Assembly (NCBI GenBank): GCA_029582265.1
Contig: CM055816.1
Location: forward strand, 7,378,047 to 7,442,046
Direction: 5' to 3'
From: Zoroaster sp. YZ-2022
Taxonomy: Eukaryota > Echinodermata > Asteroidea > Forcipulatida > Zoroasteridae
DNA: 64,000 nucleotides
The position numbers and the translations under genes were made by a program. Positions within the stretch are counted from its first letter, which is position 1. Each line of letters starts with the position of its first letter. Under the pieces are notes generated by a model that saw nothing but the letters and a program-made list of their open reading frames with translations, was not told the DNA's origin and searched no databases. Below, in pieces: positions 11,946 through 22,919 of this stretch.

Positions 11946-13225
11946 AGCCCAAATCATTTCCTTATATAAAGTAGCTAACAAGAGGAAATGGTAATCTACA
12001 TGTACAATTGTACATGTGTTGCACAGAATCACTCACAAAGAAATAAGCTACCATCAGGATATTCAAACTTACACTGTAAATACTTGTCACATTGTATGAT
12101 GTGGCTGATGTCAAAGTACAGATCACAGGGTTGATGTCATCTACACTATCATCCCAATTGAAACCATTCTATACTATTCTTCCAACCCTTAATTGCCAAT
12201 TACATCTTCTTAATAAGTACATTACTGGTTAGGATTAAATGCTTCTTTAAAATGACATTTTAAGTCTTTTCTGCTGACAGGAAATTTGATTGTGTTTTGA
12301 TGACCTTGGTCAACAACAATTACCTCATTTGTATACCATAGTTCAGTTGATTGAACTGTAGAAGTAACCATGTGATATGATATTTATATCATCTGTATGG
12401 TCTCAAAATACATTCATTGATGAATAATAGGGTCATGAAATTAATCAATTTAGTCATGTTACTCCAGGAAAGTTCTTAGAATCATGATGTCTCTGGAGAG
12501 TTCTATGTTAACCATGGCAGACTGAGTTATTATTCAAAGGTTTAGATACATGAGGTCTCTATGTAAGAAAAGACTGTTTGTGGTGACACCATGTGAAATT
12601 CTCTATTCAGTAGCAATTAGTTGTGAAAAGAACTAGAGGTTACAACTCGACGTTTCGATCAGTGTGCTCTGATCATCCTTAGGTTGCTCTGATCATCCTT
12701 AGTCATAAAAAGACATGGAATGAACCATAAAAGTTGAGCCTCATCAGATCTGCTTACAATTAATAAACTGAATATTCAAAGTTATCTACTCATGAATAAT
12801 ATGAACTTTGACATTTGTCTGCGGTATAATAGTCTCATCATAAGGGTGCTAGATAAATAGTGCTCTAATGCTGGATTGGATATAATTGATTTATTCATGA
12901 ACTCTGTGAGGATCAGACACATAGCCATGATGTGATGAGGTAAGGGGGATTTAATCATTCATTTATATGAAAACACACACACACATAATGTTATGTATGG
13001 TATTAACCAAGGATCTCCGATTTTTGAACTTGATGAAGTGATAAAAGTGAATTACGTTTTTTTGTTAAGAAAAAACCATCATAGCTTTGTGTGTAATGAA
13101 GTCTAGCCAGTTTATGTTCAGTTTTCATATGAATGCCTGGATACCAAATACTGACTAGTCTAGCCACGGACTCTCTGGTCTGTCTTAAAGACAATGTGTA
13201 TAGTTGATTGATCGGATGTTAAAGT
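11946..13225 (+). repeat. segmental duplicate of 31236-33335
   Basis: Non-coding block repeated in the same orientation at 31236-33335, collinear apart from the Tc1 element inserted in the second copy. Together with R1 it makes a direct repeat of more than 3 kb. No exon is seen. Confidence 0.75.
12570..12705 (-). mobile_element. PLE 3'-end fragment
   Basis: The sequence from GTGACACCATGTGAAATTC through AACTCGACGTTTCGATCAG to CTGATCATCCTTAG matches the 3' tail of the PLE at 18790-18905 and the fragments at 31875 and 61055. The piece GCTCTGATCATCCTTAG is repeated in tandem. It holds a decayed hammerhead-like motif. Confidence 0.7.
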
Positions 13226-14040
13226 GAATCTACATTTTATTGGTCTTTCAAGAATATTGATTAAAAGTTTTCAGAGCTTCTCCAAATTATACAATTTTAT
13301 TTAAAAAATCTAAAACAATATTTTTATTTTCAAGATTAAAAACAATTTTACAACCATCTGGAATAAGATGAAACATGATTCAACTGTTTGTCTTATTGGG
13401 TACATTGTATGTGCCCCATCAACTTTAACAGTTTGGGGGTGAGTCGTTATACCAACATAAATTTTTTGATGACCACAATTCTGTGCGTCTCAAAAAACAG
13501 TGCTCAAGACGTCCACGCATATGATCACGCATTGAAATTCAGCATTTTACAAGAGAATCCTTCACTGAAACAAACTGAAACACCAAACTGCTAATTTCAT
13601 TTGTAAGTTACTGTCCAGTTGATGATATATCCTTAGGTGCATCATTTATGGTAAATTGAGAATATAATAAGTTAGGATTGTTCTATTTTCTGAAGGGGAG
13701 GATTTTTTTAGAAGGGAAATAAAGTCCAAAAACCATCATAAAAGTAAATTTTAAAGGTAGTTTTCACTTTCTGTAACCCCAAAAAATCGATAGAATATTT
13801 TTTTAACTGGTAACTGGTAAGTGGTTGCAAAAAATTATTTAAAAAGCCTTAAAAAGTGGCAGTTGGATATGACATTATTTCCGCCTCAGCCTTATCAGGG
13901 AAAGAATATCGAACCCAACGTCATCAAAGTTTAGAGCACCCCCAGCGGCAGTTTTAAAAAAGGGACTATTTTCCAAAAGCAGGTACTAATGTTATTTTTT
14001 CATAATCATGAGGAGGTCATATATGACCTTCAAATCACCT
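13226..14040. other. unique non-coding region
   Basis: AT-rich DNA between duplicated blocks. Nothing here matches the other repeats in the window, and I see no coding exon. Confidence 0.5.
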
Positions 14041-14255
14041 GATCTGACCTTTACTTCCTGTCCAAACAGGAAGTTCAAATTCAACACATTCTAACACAAA
14101 ATTGATATGTCTATTGAATATGAAATTGATATTGTTATTATAAAATATGATAAACCCTTGCACAATATGATATTGACATCATCATTGATAATTTGATTGA
14201 ATCAGAAGTTGACTCGAACACCGTGTGTTTGTTCTAACAAACACTTAAGCTCTAG
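14040..14255 (+). mobile_element. isolated 3' end of a Helitron-like element
   Basis: About 215 bp matching the last part of the 15465-18528 element and ending CTCTAG before TTTTAACC. The hairpin is intact: GTGTTTGT, loop TCTA, ACAAACAC (14225-14244). The loop differs from the other copies while both arms are kept. The 5' boundary is not clear. Confidence 0.65.
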
Positions 14256-15464
14256 TTTTAACCTGTAAATGTACTTACCACACATATGGTTTGACAGTGT
14301 TTGACTTTTTAAGTGCATTAGATATACCTTGGCAAGTATACAGGTATCAACAGTTTGACAGATTTTGACTCTTGCAGTCACAGAAGGGTTAATGTTCAAA
14401 TGTTATGTCAATAAATGGAGTCTGACTGTCCAAGCAAGATGCAGTATACATATGAAGAGTTTCATAGCAAAATGCGATATTTCCATTTGGCTAAGAGGAT
14501 ATATTGCAGATTGCAGAGTAGCTGGTGTGGCATTTATCACAGTTTGGAATAAAACATGTATAATGATTGAGTTCATATTGTGGTTATATCACGTTTTGCG
14601 ATAAACTGAGTTCGAACTTATGTTTGCCTACCTGTGAACGATGTCTGAGTGGTGTTGGTGCAAAAGTTTTAAATATGGCGTTCATCGCGTTTTGCTATGA
14701 AACTCTTCATATGTATATATGTATGTATAATGTACATGTGACTTGAGAGTATTCAATTATAAATGTTGTTTGGTAGTTTATAAACACTTACCATACAAGA
14801 TGCAGTAGACTTTTCAAAAAATGAAGAGAAATTAAACAGAATTAAACTGAATTCAAATTGGCTAAATCTTCAACACATCAATAGTGGCACAGGGCGTTGG
14901 CTCAAATGGTGAAAAAGTGACGCAAACAGTTTCCTTGTGTAAATTTTCACGTTATGTGACATGGAGAGTTCATTGGTGTCCAATAAATAGGGTAGAACAT
15001 ACATGACCAACTGGGTACCAGGAACACCTTTACATATATATATGTAGTTACCATATCATGTAACATGGAGAGTTCATTAGTATCCAGTACCATGGGTAGA
15101 ACATACATGACCAAATCAGTACCAGGAACAACTGTACATAGTTTAATACAACATGCAGTTGTAGATACCATTCAAAATCTGGAAGGATTGTACACTGCAG
15201 AGTTGAAGCACTTCCTGAACCAGGAAATATATGCACAATTTTCAAGGGGAAATCCTGGTTCAAGTTAAGGCCAGGCTGAATACTGGTTTTGAAAATACAT
15301 GTACACAAAAGCTACTGTGTTGCATGTACACATCTGTACACATCATATTTTAATGCGTATTATTTATCCAAGGGTGTTTTTTTAGAAAGAAAATGTATAT
15401 AATTTTGCTGTTCTTTTGTGAAATTATATTCATGATAGTGTTTTTATTCTATGTTCTAGTGCAA
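14256..15464 (+). repeat. R1, left part, with 34-bp inverted repeat
   Basis: R1 copy beginning TTTTAACCTGTAAATGTAC. It holds a near-perfect 34-bp inverted repeat (14445-14478 and 14684-14717, one mismatch) around about 205 bp, which looks like an older MITE inside R1. The MITE found at this point in the 29-kb and 40-kb copies is absent here. Confidence 0.75.
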
Positions 15465-18400
15465 TCTTGTTAGGTGTTCAGTGCGACAATGTGAAATTGT
15501 TCGGTTTTTTTCCTCGTTTTTTTGCTTCTTCTTCTTACTCGTGAAACAAAAAGAACATATAGGTGCGTAGCTCATAATGACTTCATAATTTGCAGTTACA
15601 ATCCTTGGAATTCCTAGATTGTTGTAATGGCGATGACATAAGAATTTCATCACTGATTGATTTTATTATTTTTATTATTAGTCATTAGATACATTCCGCC
15701 CTCAATGCCTCAGACTGAACGAACGTTATGCATGTATGCCACATGTTTACGTGTACATGTGCAACTGTGTATGTGTACTGTGCAACTGTGTACATTCTAG
15801 ATGTGCAACTGTGTACAGTCTAGATGTGCAACTGTGTGCAGCCCAGACATGGAACTGTGTGCAGTCCAGACGTGCAACTGTGTGCAGTCTAGACGTGCAA
15901 CTGTGTGCAGTCTAGACGTGCAACTGTGTGCAGTCTAGACGTGCAACTGTGTGCAGTCTAGACGTGCAACTGTTGTACAGTCTAGATGGGCAACTGTGTG
16001 CATGCAGTCTAGATGTGCAACTGTGTGCAGTCTAGACGTGCAACTGTGTGCAGCCTAGACGTGCAACTGTGTGCAGTCTAGACGTGCAACTGTGTGCAGT
16101 CTAGATGTGCAACTGTGTGCAGTCTAGACGTACAACTGTGTACAGTCTAGATGTGCAACTATGTGCAGTCTAGATGTGCAACTGTGTACAGTCTCGATGT
16201 GCAACTGTGTGCATGCAGTCTAGATGTGCAACTGTGTGCATGCAGTCTAGACGTGCAACTGTGTGCAGTCTCGACGTGCAACTGTGTGCAGTCTCGACGT
16301 GCAACTGCCTGCAGTCTCGACGTGCAACTGTGTGCAGTCTCGACGTGCAACTGTGTGCAGTCTAGACGTGCAACTGTGTGCAGTCTAGACGTGCAACTGT
16401 GTGCAGTCTAGACGTGCAACTATGTGCAGTCTAGACGTGCAACTGTTGTACAGTCTAGATGTGCAACTGTGTGCATGCAGTCTAGATGTGCAACTGTGTG
16501 CAGTCTAGACGTGCAACTGTGTGCAGTCTAGACGTGCAACTGTGTGTAATCTCGACGTACAACTGCGTGCAGTCTCGACGTGCAACTGTGTGCAGTCTAG
16601 ACGTGCAACTGTGTGCAGTCTAGACGTGCAACTGTGTGCAGTCTAGACGTGCAACTGTTGTACAGTCTAGATGTGCAACTGTGTGCATGCAGTCTAGATG
16701 TGCAACTGTGTGCATGCAGTCTAGACGTGCAACTGTGTGCAGTCTCGACGTGCAACTGTGTGCAGTCTCGACGTGCAACTGCCTGCAGTCTCGACGTGCA
16801 ACTGTGTGCAGTCTCGACGTGCAACTGTGCAGTCTAGACGTGCAACTGTGTGCAGTCTAGACGTGCAACTGTGTGCAGTCTAGACGTGCAACTGTTGTAC
16901 AGTCTAGATGTGCAACTGTGTGCATGCAGTCTAGATGTGCAACTGTGTGCAGTCTAGACGTGCAACTGTGTGCAGTCTAGACGTGCAACTGTGTGTAATC
17001 TCGACGTGCAACTGCGTGCAGTCTCGACGTGCAACTGCGTGCAGTCTCGACGTGCAACTGCGTGCAGTCTCGACGTGCAACTGTGTGCAGTCTAGACGTG
17101 CAACTGTGTGTAATCTCGACGTGCAACTGCGTGCAGTCTCGACGTGCAACTGCGTGCAGTCTCGACGTGCAACTGCGTGCAGTCTCGACGTGCAACTGTG
17201 TGCAGTCTAGACGTGCAACTGTGTGCAGTCTAGACGTGCAACTGTGTGCAGTCTAGACGTGCAACTGCGTGTAATCTCGACGTACAACTGCGTGCAGTCT
17301 CGACGTGCAACTGTGTGCAGTCTAGATGTGCAACTGTGTGCAGTCTAGATGTGCAACTGTGTGCAGTCTAGACGTGCAACTGTTGTACTAACAGTCTAGA
17401 TGTGCAACTGTGTGCATGCAGTCTAGATGTGCAACTGTGTGCATGCAGTCTAGACGTGCAACTGTGTGCAGTCTCGACGTGCAACTGTGTGCAGTCTCGA
17501 CGTGCAACTGCCTGCAGTCTCGACGTGCAACTGTGTGCAGTCTCGACGTGCAACTGTGTGCAGTCTAGACGTGCAACTGTGTGCAGTCTCGACGTGCAAC
17601 TGTGTGCAGTCTCGACGTGCAACTGCCTGCAGTCTCGACGTGCAACTGTGTGCAGTCTCGACGTGCAACTGTGTGCAGTCTAGACGTGCAACTGTGTGCA
17701 GTCTAGACGTGCAACTGTGTGCAGTCTAGACGTGCAACTGTTGTACAGTCTAGATGTGCAACTGTGTGCATGCAGTCTAGACGTGCAACTGTGTGCAGTC
17801 TAGACGTGCAACTGTGTGTAATCTCGACGTGCAACTGCGTGCAGTCTCGACGTGCAACTGCGTGCAGTCTCGACGTGCAACTGCGTGCAGTCTCGACGTG
17901 CAACTGTGTGCAGTCTAGACGTGCAACTGTGTGCAGTCTAGACGTGCAACTGTGTGCAGTCTAGACGTGCAACTGCGTGCAGTCTCGACGTGCAACTGTG
18001 TGCAGTCTAGACGTGCAACTGTGTGCAGTCTAGATGTGCATACACAAGCCTATTTAGCTACACACCAGGGTCGTTGGCCACACGCTGTCTTAGCAAACAA
18101 TACGTAACACACTTAGCATACAATGCACAAGACTGTTGTGGTTGACTGTGGACATTGAATACCGCCCTCTTGTGTCTCATGTCGCATATTCACTGTGTTG
18201 TTAGTTATGATTAATTTGGAAGAATATTCGTTTTTATGATGGCACAGTTAGCTGTTTTCAAGCTTACAGATGAGTTTGGAAAGGGGAATGAAATATCTCA
18301 CATTAATCTCAATGAAATTATGTAGCTTTCCGGGCATATTTTGGAAATTTAAATTTAACATATTCTAATGCAAAATTGATGTGTCTTTTGAAGCAGAATT

Positions 18401-18528
18401 TGATGTGTTATAATACAAAATTTTGGATATTTTCAAAAAATATGATTGTGACATCATCAATGATAATTTGATTGAACCGGAAGTTCATGAGAACACTGTG
18501 TTTGTCCTAACAAACACTTGAGCTCTAG
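15465..18528 (+). mobile_element. Helitron-like element, longest copy
   Basis: Runs from TCTTGTTAGGTGTTCAG (after GTGCAA) to GAGCTCTAG (before TTTG), 3064 bp. The 3' hairpin at 18498-18517 is perfect (8-bp stem, CCTA loop) and lies 11 bases before the end. A fitting empty site exists in the R1 copy at about 30841, where GTGCAAT meets a T-rich run and TTTCTTTCTTTTC directly. About 2.3 kb of the interior is minisatellite. No Rep/helicase is encoded, so any movement depends on a partner elsewhere. Confidence 0.78.
15757..18040 (+). repeat. large 23-bp minisatellite with higher-order structure
   Basis: About 99 units of GTGCAGTCTAGACGTGCAAC plus TGT. Unit variants (TCTAGAC, TCTAGAT, TCTCGAC, GCCTGCAG) recur in ordered blocks. 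A marker variant, AACTGTTGTACAGTC, occurs near 15969, 16441, 16657, 16891, 17379 and 17738, so larger blocks were duplicated. The many overlapping open frames rich in Cys, Val and Gln on both strands come from this array and are not genes. Confidence 0.95.
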
Positions 18529-18783
18529 TTTGTTTTTCTTTCTTTTCTTGTGCAATTCATGTTGATTTTTGCATGCCTTCTCTTGTACCATCTTGAAGAG
18601 TGTCTTATTTTTATTGTGTTTTATTCTGGTCTTCCAATCCATTTCTCTTGCCCTTGTCTGTATTTGTCCAATTTTGTTTGTTTTCATGTTTAAACATTTA
18701 TTGATTTTTATCTGGTCGTAATTGTTCATTGTTTAATGCTATTGTCTTTAGTTCCAATCTTTTTATTCAAGGACCCCATTGGG
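18529..18783 (+). repeat. R1, right part
   Basis: Continues R1 after the Helitron-like element and ends at GGGAATAATCCTG, where PLE 3' sequence begins. Confidence 0.7.
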
Positions 18784-21047
18784 AATAATCCTGGTGCGGT
18801 GACACCATGTGAAATGCTCAATTGAGTAGTAATTAGTTCTGAAAAGGACTGGAAGTACAACTCGACATTTCGATCAGTATGCTCTGATCGTCCTCAGGAG
18901 AATGCCGGACTCTGGAAAATGCTGCTGCTTAAGTAGACTGCTGGAGGATCATCCCATGAATGGATGCTGGAGGATTAAGTTCGTTGAGGCGCGCAGGCAG
19001 GAACTGTTGAGACTAGGATCCTAGGGGTTGGGGGAGAGGAGTGTGTGCTCACTGAACTGAATCAGTTGTTAACAAGCACAGGGGGATGGAGGGTGGTTGA
19101 CTTAGGATATAGGAGATCCCTCAGTCTGGGTGGGTTATGGACTTTGGATATAGAAGATCCTTCAGTCCGTAGTAGTGGTCGCCAAATGTCGCTCTTGTAG
19201 AAGCTGATGTCCTGTAGCACAGTGTCGTGTTTGACGATCTCGATGGCCTCTCTGATGCGTCTGGGGTGCCATGCGTGGATGGGTGTGATGAGTTGGGCTT
19301 CTTGCCAGTCTATCTGGTGATCCTTGATGTGCGAGTGCTTGACGATGGCTGACTTTTCGAAATCTCCTCTGTGGCCGTGCTCTCGATGTTCTTTAAGTCT
19401 GATGGGGAGATTCCGTCCTGTTTCGCCGATGTACACCTTGCCGCACTCACAGGTGATCCTGTAGACTCCCGCTCTGTTGCTGGGATCCGGTTTATCCTTG
19501 TGGGTGTGTAGAAGTCCTTGAAGTTTGCTGGGGGCTGAGTGGTACACTTGGATGCCCGCTTGTCAGAGGATGCGTTGGAGTTTGTGTGACGTCGAACCTA
19601 GAAAGGGGAGACAAGTAGAAAGGGTTAGATCACTTACCTTGCGTTCGGGGTTTGGAACCGGCTTCGCTGTGCTGATCTTGCTGGGGTTGTAACCGTTGCG
19701 CTCGAGGGTAGTTTGGATGTGCTGTAGTTCCTTGGGCAGGCTGTCCTTGTCACAGATGTTGTAGGCGCGTTGAACGAGGGTACGGTTGACTGATGACTTG
19801 ATGCTCGGGTGATGGAAGGAGCGCTGGTTAAGGTAACGGTCTGTGTGGGTAGGCTTTCTGTAAACGTTGTGGTGTGGGGTGCCGTCATGGTTTCTGGAAA
19901 TGCCGACATCGAGGAACGAGATCTTGCCATCTTCTTCTGTTTCCATGGTGAACTTGATGCTCGGATGTTGCTGATTGAGATGTTGTAGGAAATCCTGGAG
20001 TGTGTCTCTGCCGTGTGGCCAAACCACAAAGGTGTCATCAACATATCGGAGCCACAGGTTTGGTTGGAGGTCGGCGGTGTTGAGGGAAGAGTTTTCAAAA
20101 TCTTCCATGAAAATATCAGCAAGGACCGTGGATAGAGGAGATCCCATAGAGGTCCCAGCTGTCTGTTCGTAGAACTTTCCCTGAAATTGAAAACAACTTG
20201 AAGAGACACATATTAGTAGCAGATCATGAATTTGGTCAGGGGTGAGTGATGTGCGATCATCAAGGGAAAGGTCTTGTCCTTCACCAGGAGGCATGTCTCT
20301 TCAGTTGGGACATTGGTGAATAGGGAGACAACATCAAAACTAACCAAGATGTCGCTGGGTTGTAGGGTGAGGCCTCGGGTGATCTCCACGAACTGACTGT
20401 TGGACACGTGGTGCTGAGTGAGACCCACCAAGGGTTGGAGGATCTTAGCTAGATGCCGGGCTGTGTTGTAAGTGGGTGAACCTCTGGAGGCGACGATAGG
20501 GCGGAGAGGAACATCGGGTTTGTGGATCTTCGGCTGGCCAAAGAACCTGGGGCAGGATGAGCTGGAGGGTCTGATGTGTCAGTAGAGTTGGGTGGTGAGT
20601 CCATCGGCACGGTGGAGGGCTAGGAGTTTGCTGGCAACTCTTTTCTCTATGGATGGGATGGGGTTCTTCTTGAGGGGGCGGTATGAACCAGATAATAGAA
20701 TTTCACTTACCTTGTCTGTATACTGCGATCGATCCATGATGACTGTAGCGTTGCCTTTGTCTGCGGTGAGGATGTGGATGGAGCTGTCCCGTCGGATGTC
20801 ACGTAGAGCAGAAAGCTCTCCCTTGGAGAGGTTGGGCTTAGCTGGCTTGGCTTTACGCAACACATCACTTATCTGTAGTCGGACATCGTCAGCTTCCGTT
20901 TTGTTGAGACGTCGTAGGACTGGTTCTACTGACTGGATGATTTCTTCCATTGGGATGGATTTGGGTGTGAGGGCGAAATTCATACTCAGTGACAGTACTG
21001 ATGTTTCGGTAGGAGTGAGGGTGCGTTGGCTGAGGTTGACGACGGTG
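18784..21047 (-). mobile_element. Penelope-like retroelement copy B (decayed)
   Basis: Nearly the same element as at 5064-7185, in inverted orientation and with a longer 3' tail. On the minus strand: N-terminal part (20983-20579), RT palm with FDVVSLFTNVP (about 20330), YVDDT near 20045, then a C-terminal RT part that reads through LPFLGSTSHKLQRIL to a TGA at 19563, and a GIY-YIG domain (19547-19062) with GVYRI, KVYIGETGR and the conserved IRLKEHR. It has the same first TGA, the same frameshift and the same second TGA as copy A, but lacks copy A's later 2-bp loss. The 3' tail holds a hammerhead-like motif (18861-18900). Confidence 0.9.
18861..18900 (-). ncRNA. hammerhead-ribozyme-like motif in PLE tail
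   Basis: On the minus strand: CTC, then CTGAGGA (fits the core CUGANGA), one base, stem GATCAG, loop AGCATA, stem CTGATC, then GAAA and TGTC, then GAG. The CTC and GAG flanks can pair as stem I. In related copies the segment reads GAAACGTC, which would give a very short stem III. Penelope-like elements are known to carry hammerhead motifs in their terminal repeats. Here GAAATGTC departs from that pattern, so activity is doubtful. Confidence 0.35.
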
Positions 21048-21145
21048 CTTATTCATATAAGGCTGATCTATTACTAACAATATACAGTGTACTAACAGGT
21101 GGGCATTGTGCACTAGTGAATGTTTTTGGACATTATATAACATAT
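21048..21145. other. old flank between PLE and LTR
   Basis: Short stretch homologous to 4966-5063 and to 33891-33991. It was present before the PLE and LTR insertions. Confidence 0.65.
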
Positions 21146-22268
21146 TGTGGCATTTTTTCGACGCCGGGGGAAACCCAAGAGACTGATCTTATGAACCAGG
21201 GACACCGACCAGCGCCTATTATCCAACAAAAATATTTATTAACCTTGCGCACGGGTGAGCGGCTACCCGAACACAAGGGGGATAATTAACGAACGGCGGA
21301 CTAAGCCAAGGGGCAGTTCGTTTTGGTGGAAATGTACTACCGCCTAGGGAATGATTATAACCCAATGGAACTGGAGCAATTACCAGTAACCTCGATAAAC
21401 CTCACAAGGATACAGTGTTACCAAAGACAGTAATTAATGGTTTATTCTGATCAATAATTCTTTTATAAAGTCTTGTATTAAATTACAATGGCAAAGATAA
21501 GGCTAAACCTCACCTTGTTGCCTTCTTTAAATATAATTCAATAACAATATACCTCAGTGAGAATAACCTCGTGGTAAACCAGTATACCTCAACTAGGCTA
21601 GCTCACCGCCAGCTTAGCCCTGCAACAGGTATACCTCACAACAGGTTATAATATTAACCACAATCAAGTGAAATGTCGATAACAGATTATCTAACTGGGT
21701 TGATTACACCTGAGGATTACCATAACCCTCACAGGAACCCAGAGCGCTACAACCAATGAACCTCACCGGGTTAGCAAGCACAAAGGTAATAGGAATACAA
21801 TCCACCCGTCAATCCCACCAGAGGTGTACTACAAACGGCATGTAATCCTCAACCCTCCTATGCTTCTCAGCCTTCCCAATAATAGATCCAAAACTCACAC
21901 TCACTCACGTTCCCAAAACAATCCTACCCCAAACAGTCCTAAAATCTGCCTAATTGTAATAATCTACAACGAACCTCACTGATCACGTCTGCTGAGGCTT
22001 GGTTGATTCCCACCCGCAGCTTGCTTCGTAACCACACAATGTGTCAGCACAGCAACAAGAATACTATCACGTTCACCATCAGCACTCAGCAACAGACGAC
22101 TTACGTTGCGACCATTTGGCATCAGCGCTCAGCAACAAGTGCCCGCGAAACCTGATCACGCGACTCTCTAGCTCTCACAGGACCCTACGCAATGTGTGCT
22201 GCGCGCTGCCAGCGCATGCGTGATCAGAGCCCTAAACTTACATATCAGTCTACCACTGTTTCATCACA
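21146..22268 (-). mobile_element. solo-LTR-like insertion, second copy
   Basis: Same element and same length (1123 bp) as 3843-4965, in inverted orientation, flanked by ATAT at 21142-21145 and 22269-22272. It sits at the same site relative to its TRIM gene, so it was copied with the segment, not inserted independently. Confidence 0.75.
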
Positions 22269-22919
22269 ATATATGCAAATGAGGCTAGCTAGCAGCACTG
22301 CGTATGTACGTAAATGCATTTAACAAGTGTTTGACAAACACAGAATATTAATTGTCATTAAGGTGAAATGTGAATATTCATAAATGTAATGTATAATTAA
22401 TTACACTCAGATCTATTGACTCATACATATTCATCAGTCCTTGAATGGACTCGGTCCCTTAAGTCACAGTTTGAAATTATGAATTTGTAATCAACTCGCC
22501 GTTTGACAGACTGACTTGGGACTAATAAGGAATAATTTACACAATTATTCATCAGTTTAAACAAGAATATTAACAAGAAATATTATTTTACTATGAGCAT
22601 AATATAATACAAAGCAATTGAAATTTGAGTAATGTTTATACAACGGTATAAGAAAGCTGAAACAATGACTGTTTGGGCTGTCAATTGTTTTAATATTAAA
22701 AACAAATACAAAAAGAAATCAAATCAAATCAACTCACTGACTTGCCAAATTTACACCCCAAATACAATTTCCAAAAGAAGGTGAGGTGTAATTTAGTTGG
22801 CTTCATGCCTTATGGAAAGTTATTTTTGTTCCAACATTGAGAAATGAAATATGAACTATGTCAATTGTACCATGACTAGCAAGAGAGATTGCCATTCAAC
22901 ATCATTGGGTTGAATGATA
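22269..22919. other. 3' flank of TRIM copy B
   Basis: Homologous to parts of 993-3842. A deletion joins sequence equivalent to about 3470 with sequence equivalent to about 1330 (junction near 22640). No gene is seen. Confidence 0.6.

Noticed and set aside
15757..18040. Many overlapping open frames of 60-90 codons on both strands
   Set aside because: They come from a stop-poor 23-bp tandem repeat read in all frames; no start context, no splice signals, no resemblance to a known family.
15757..18040. CRISPR array
   Set aside because: There are no unique spacers; units are contiguous variants of one sequence, and the genome is eukaryotic.
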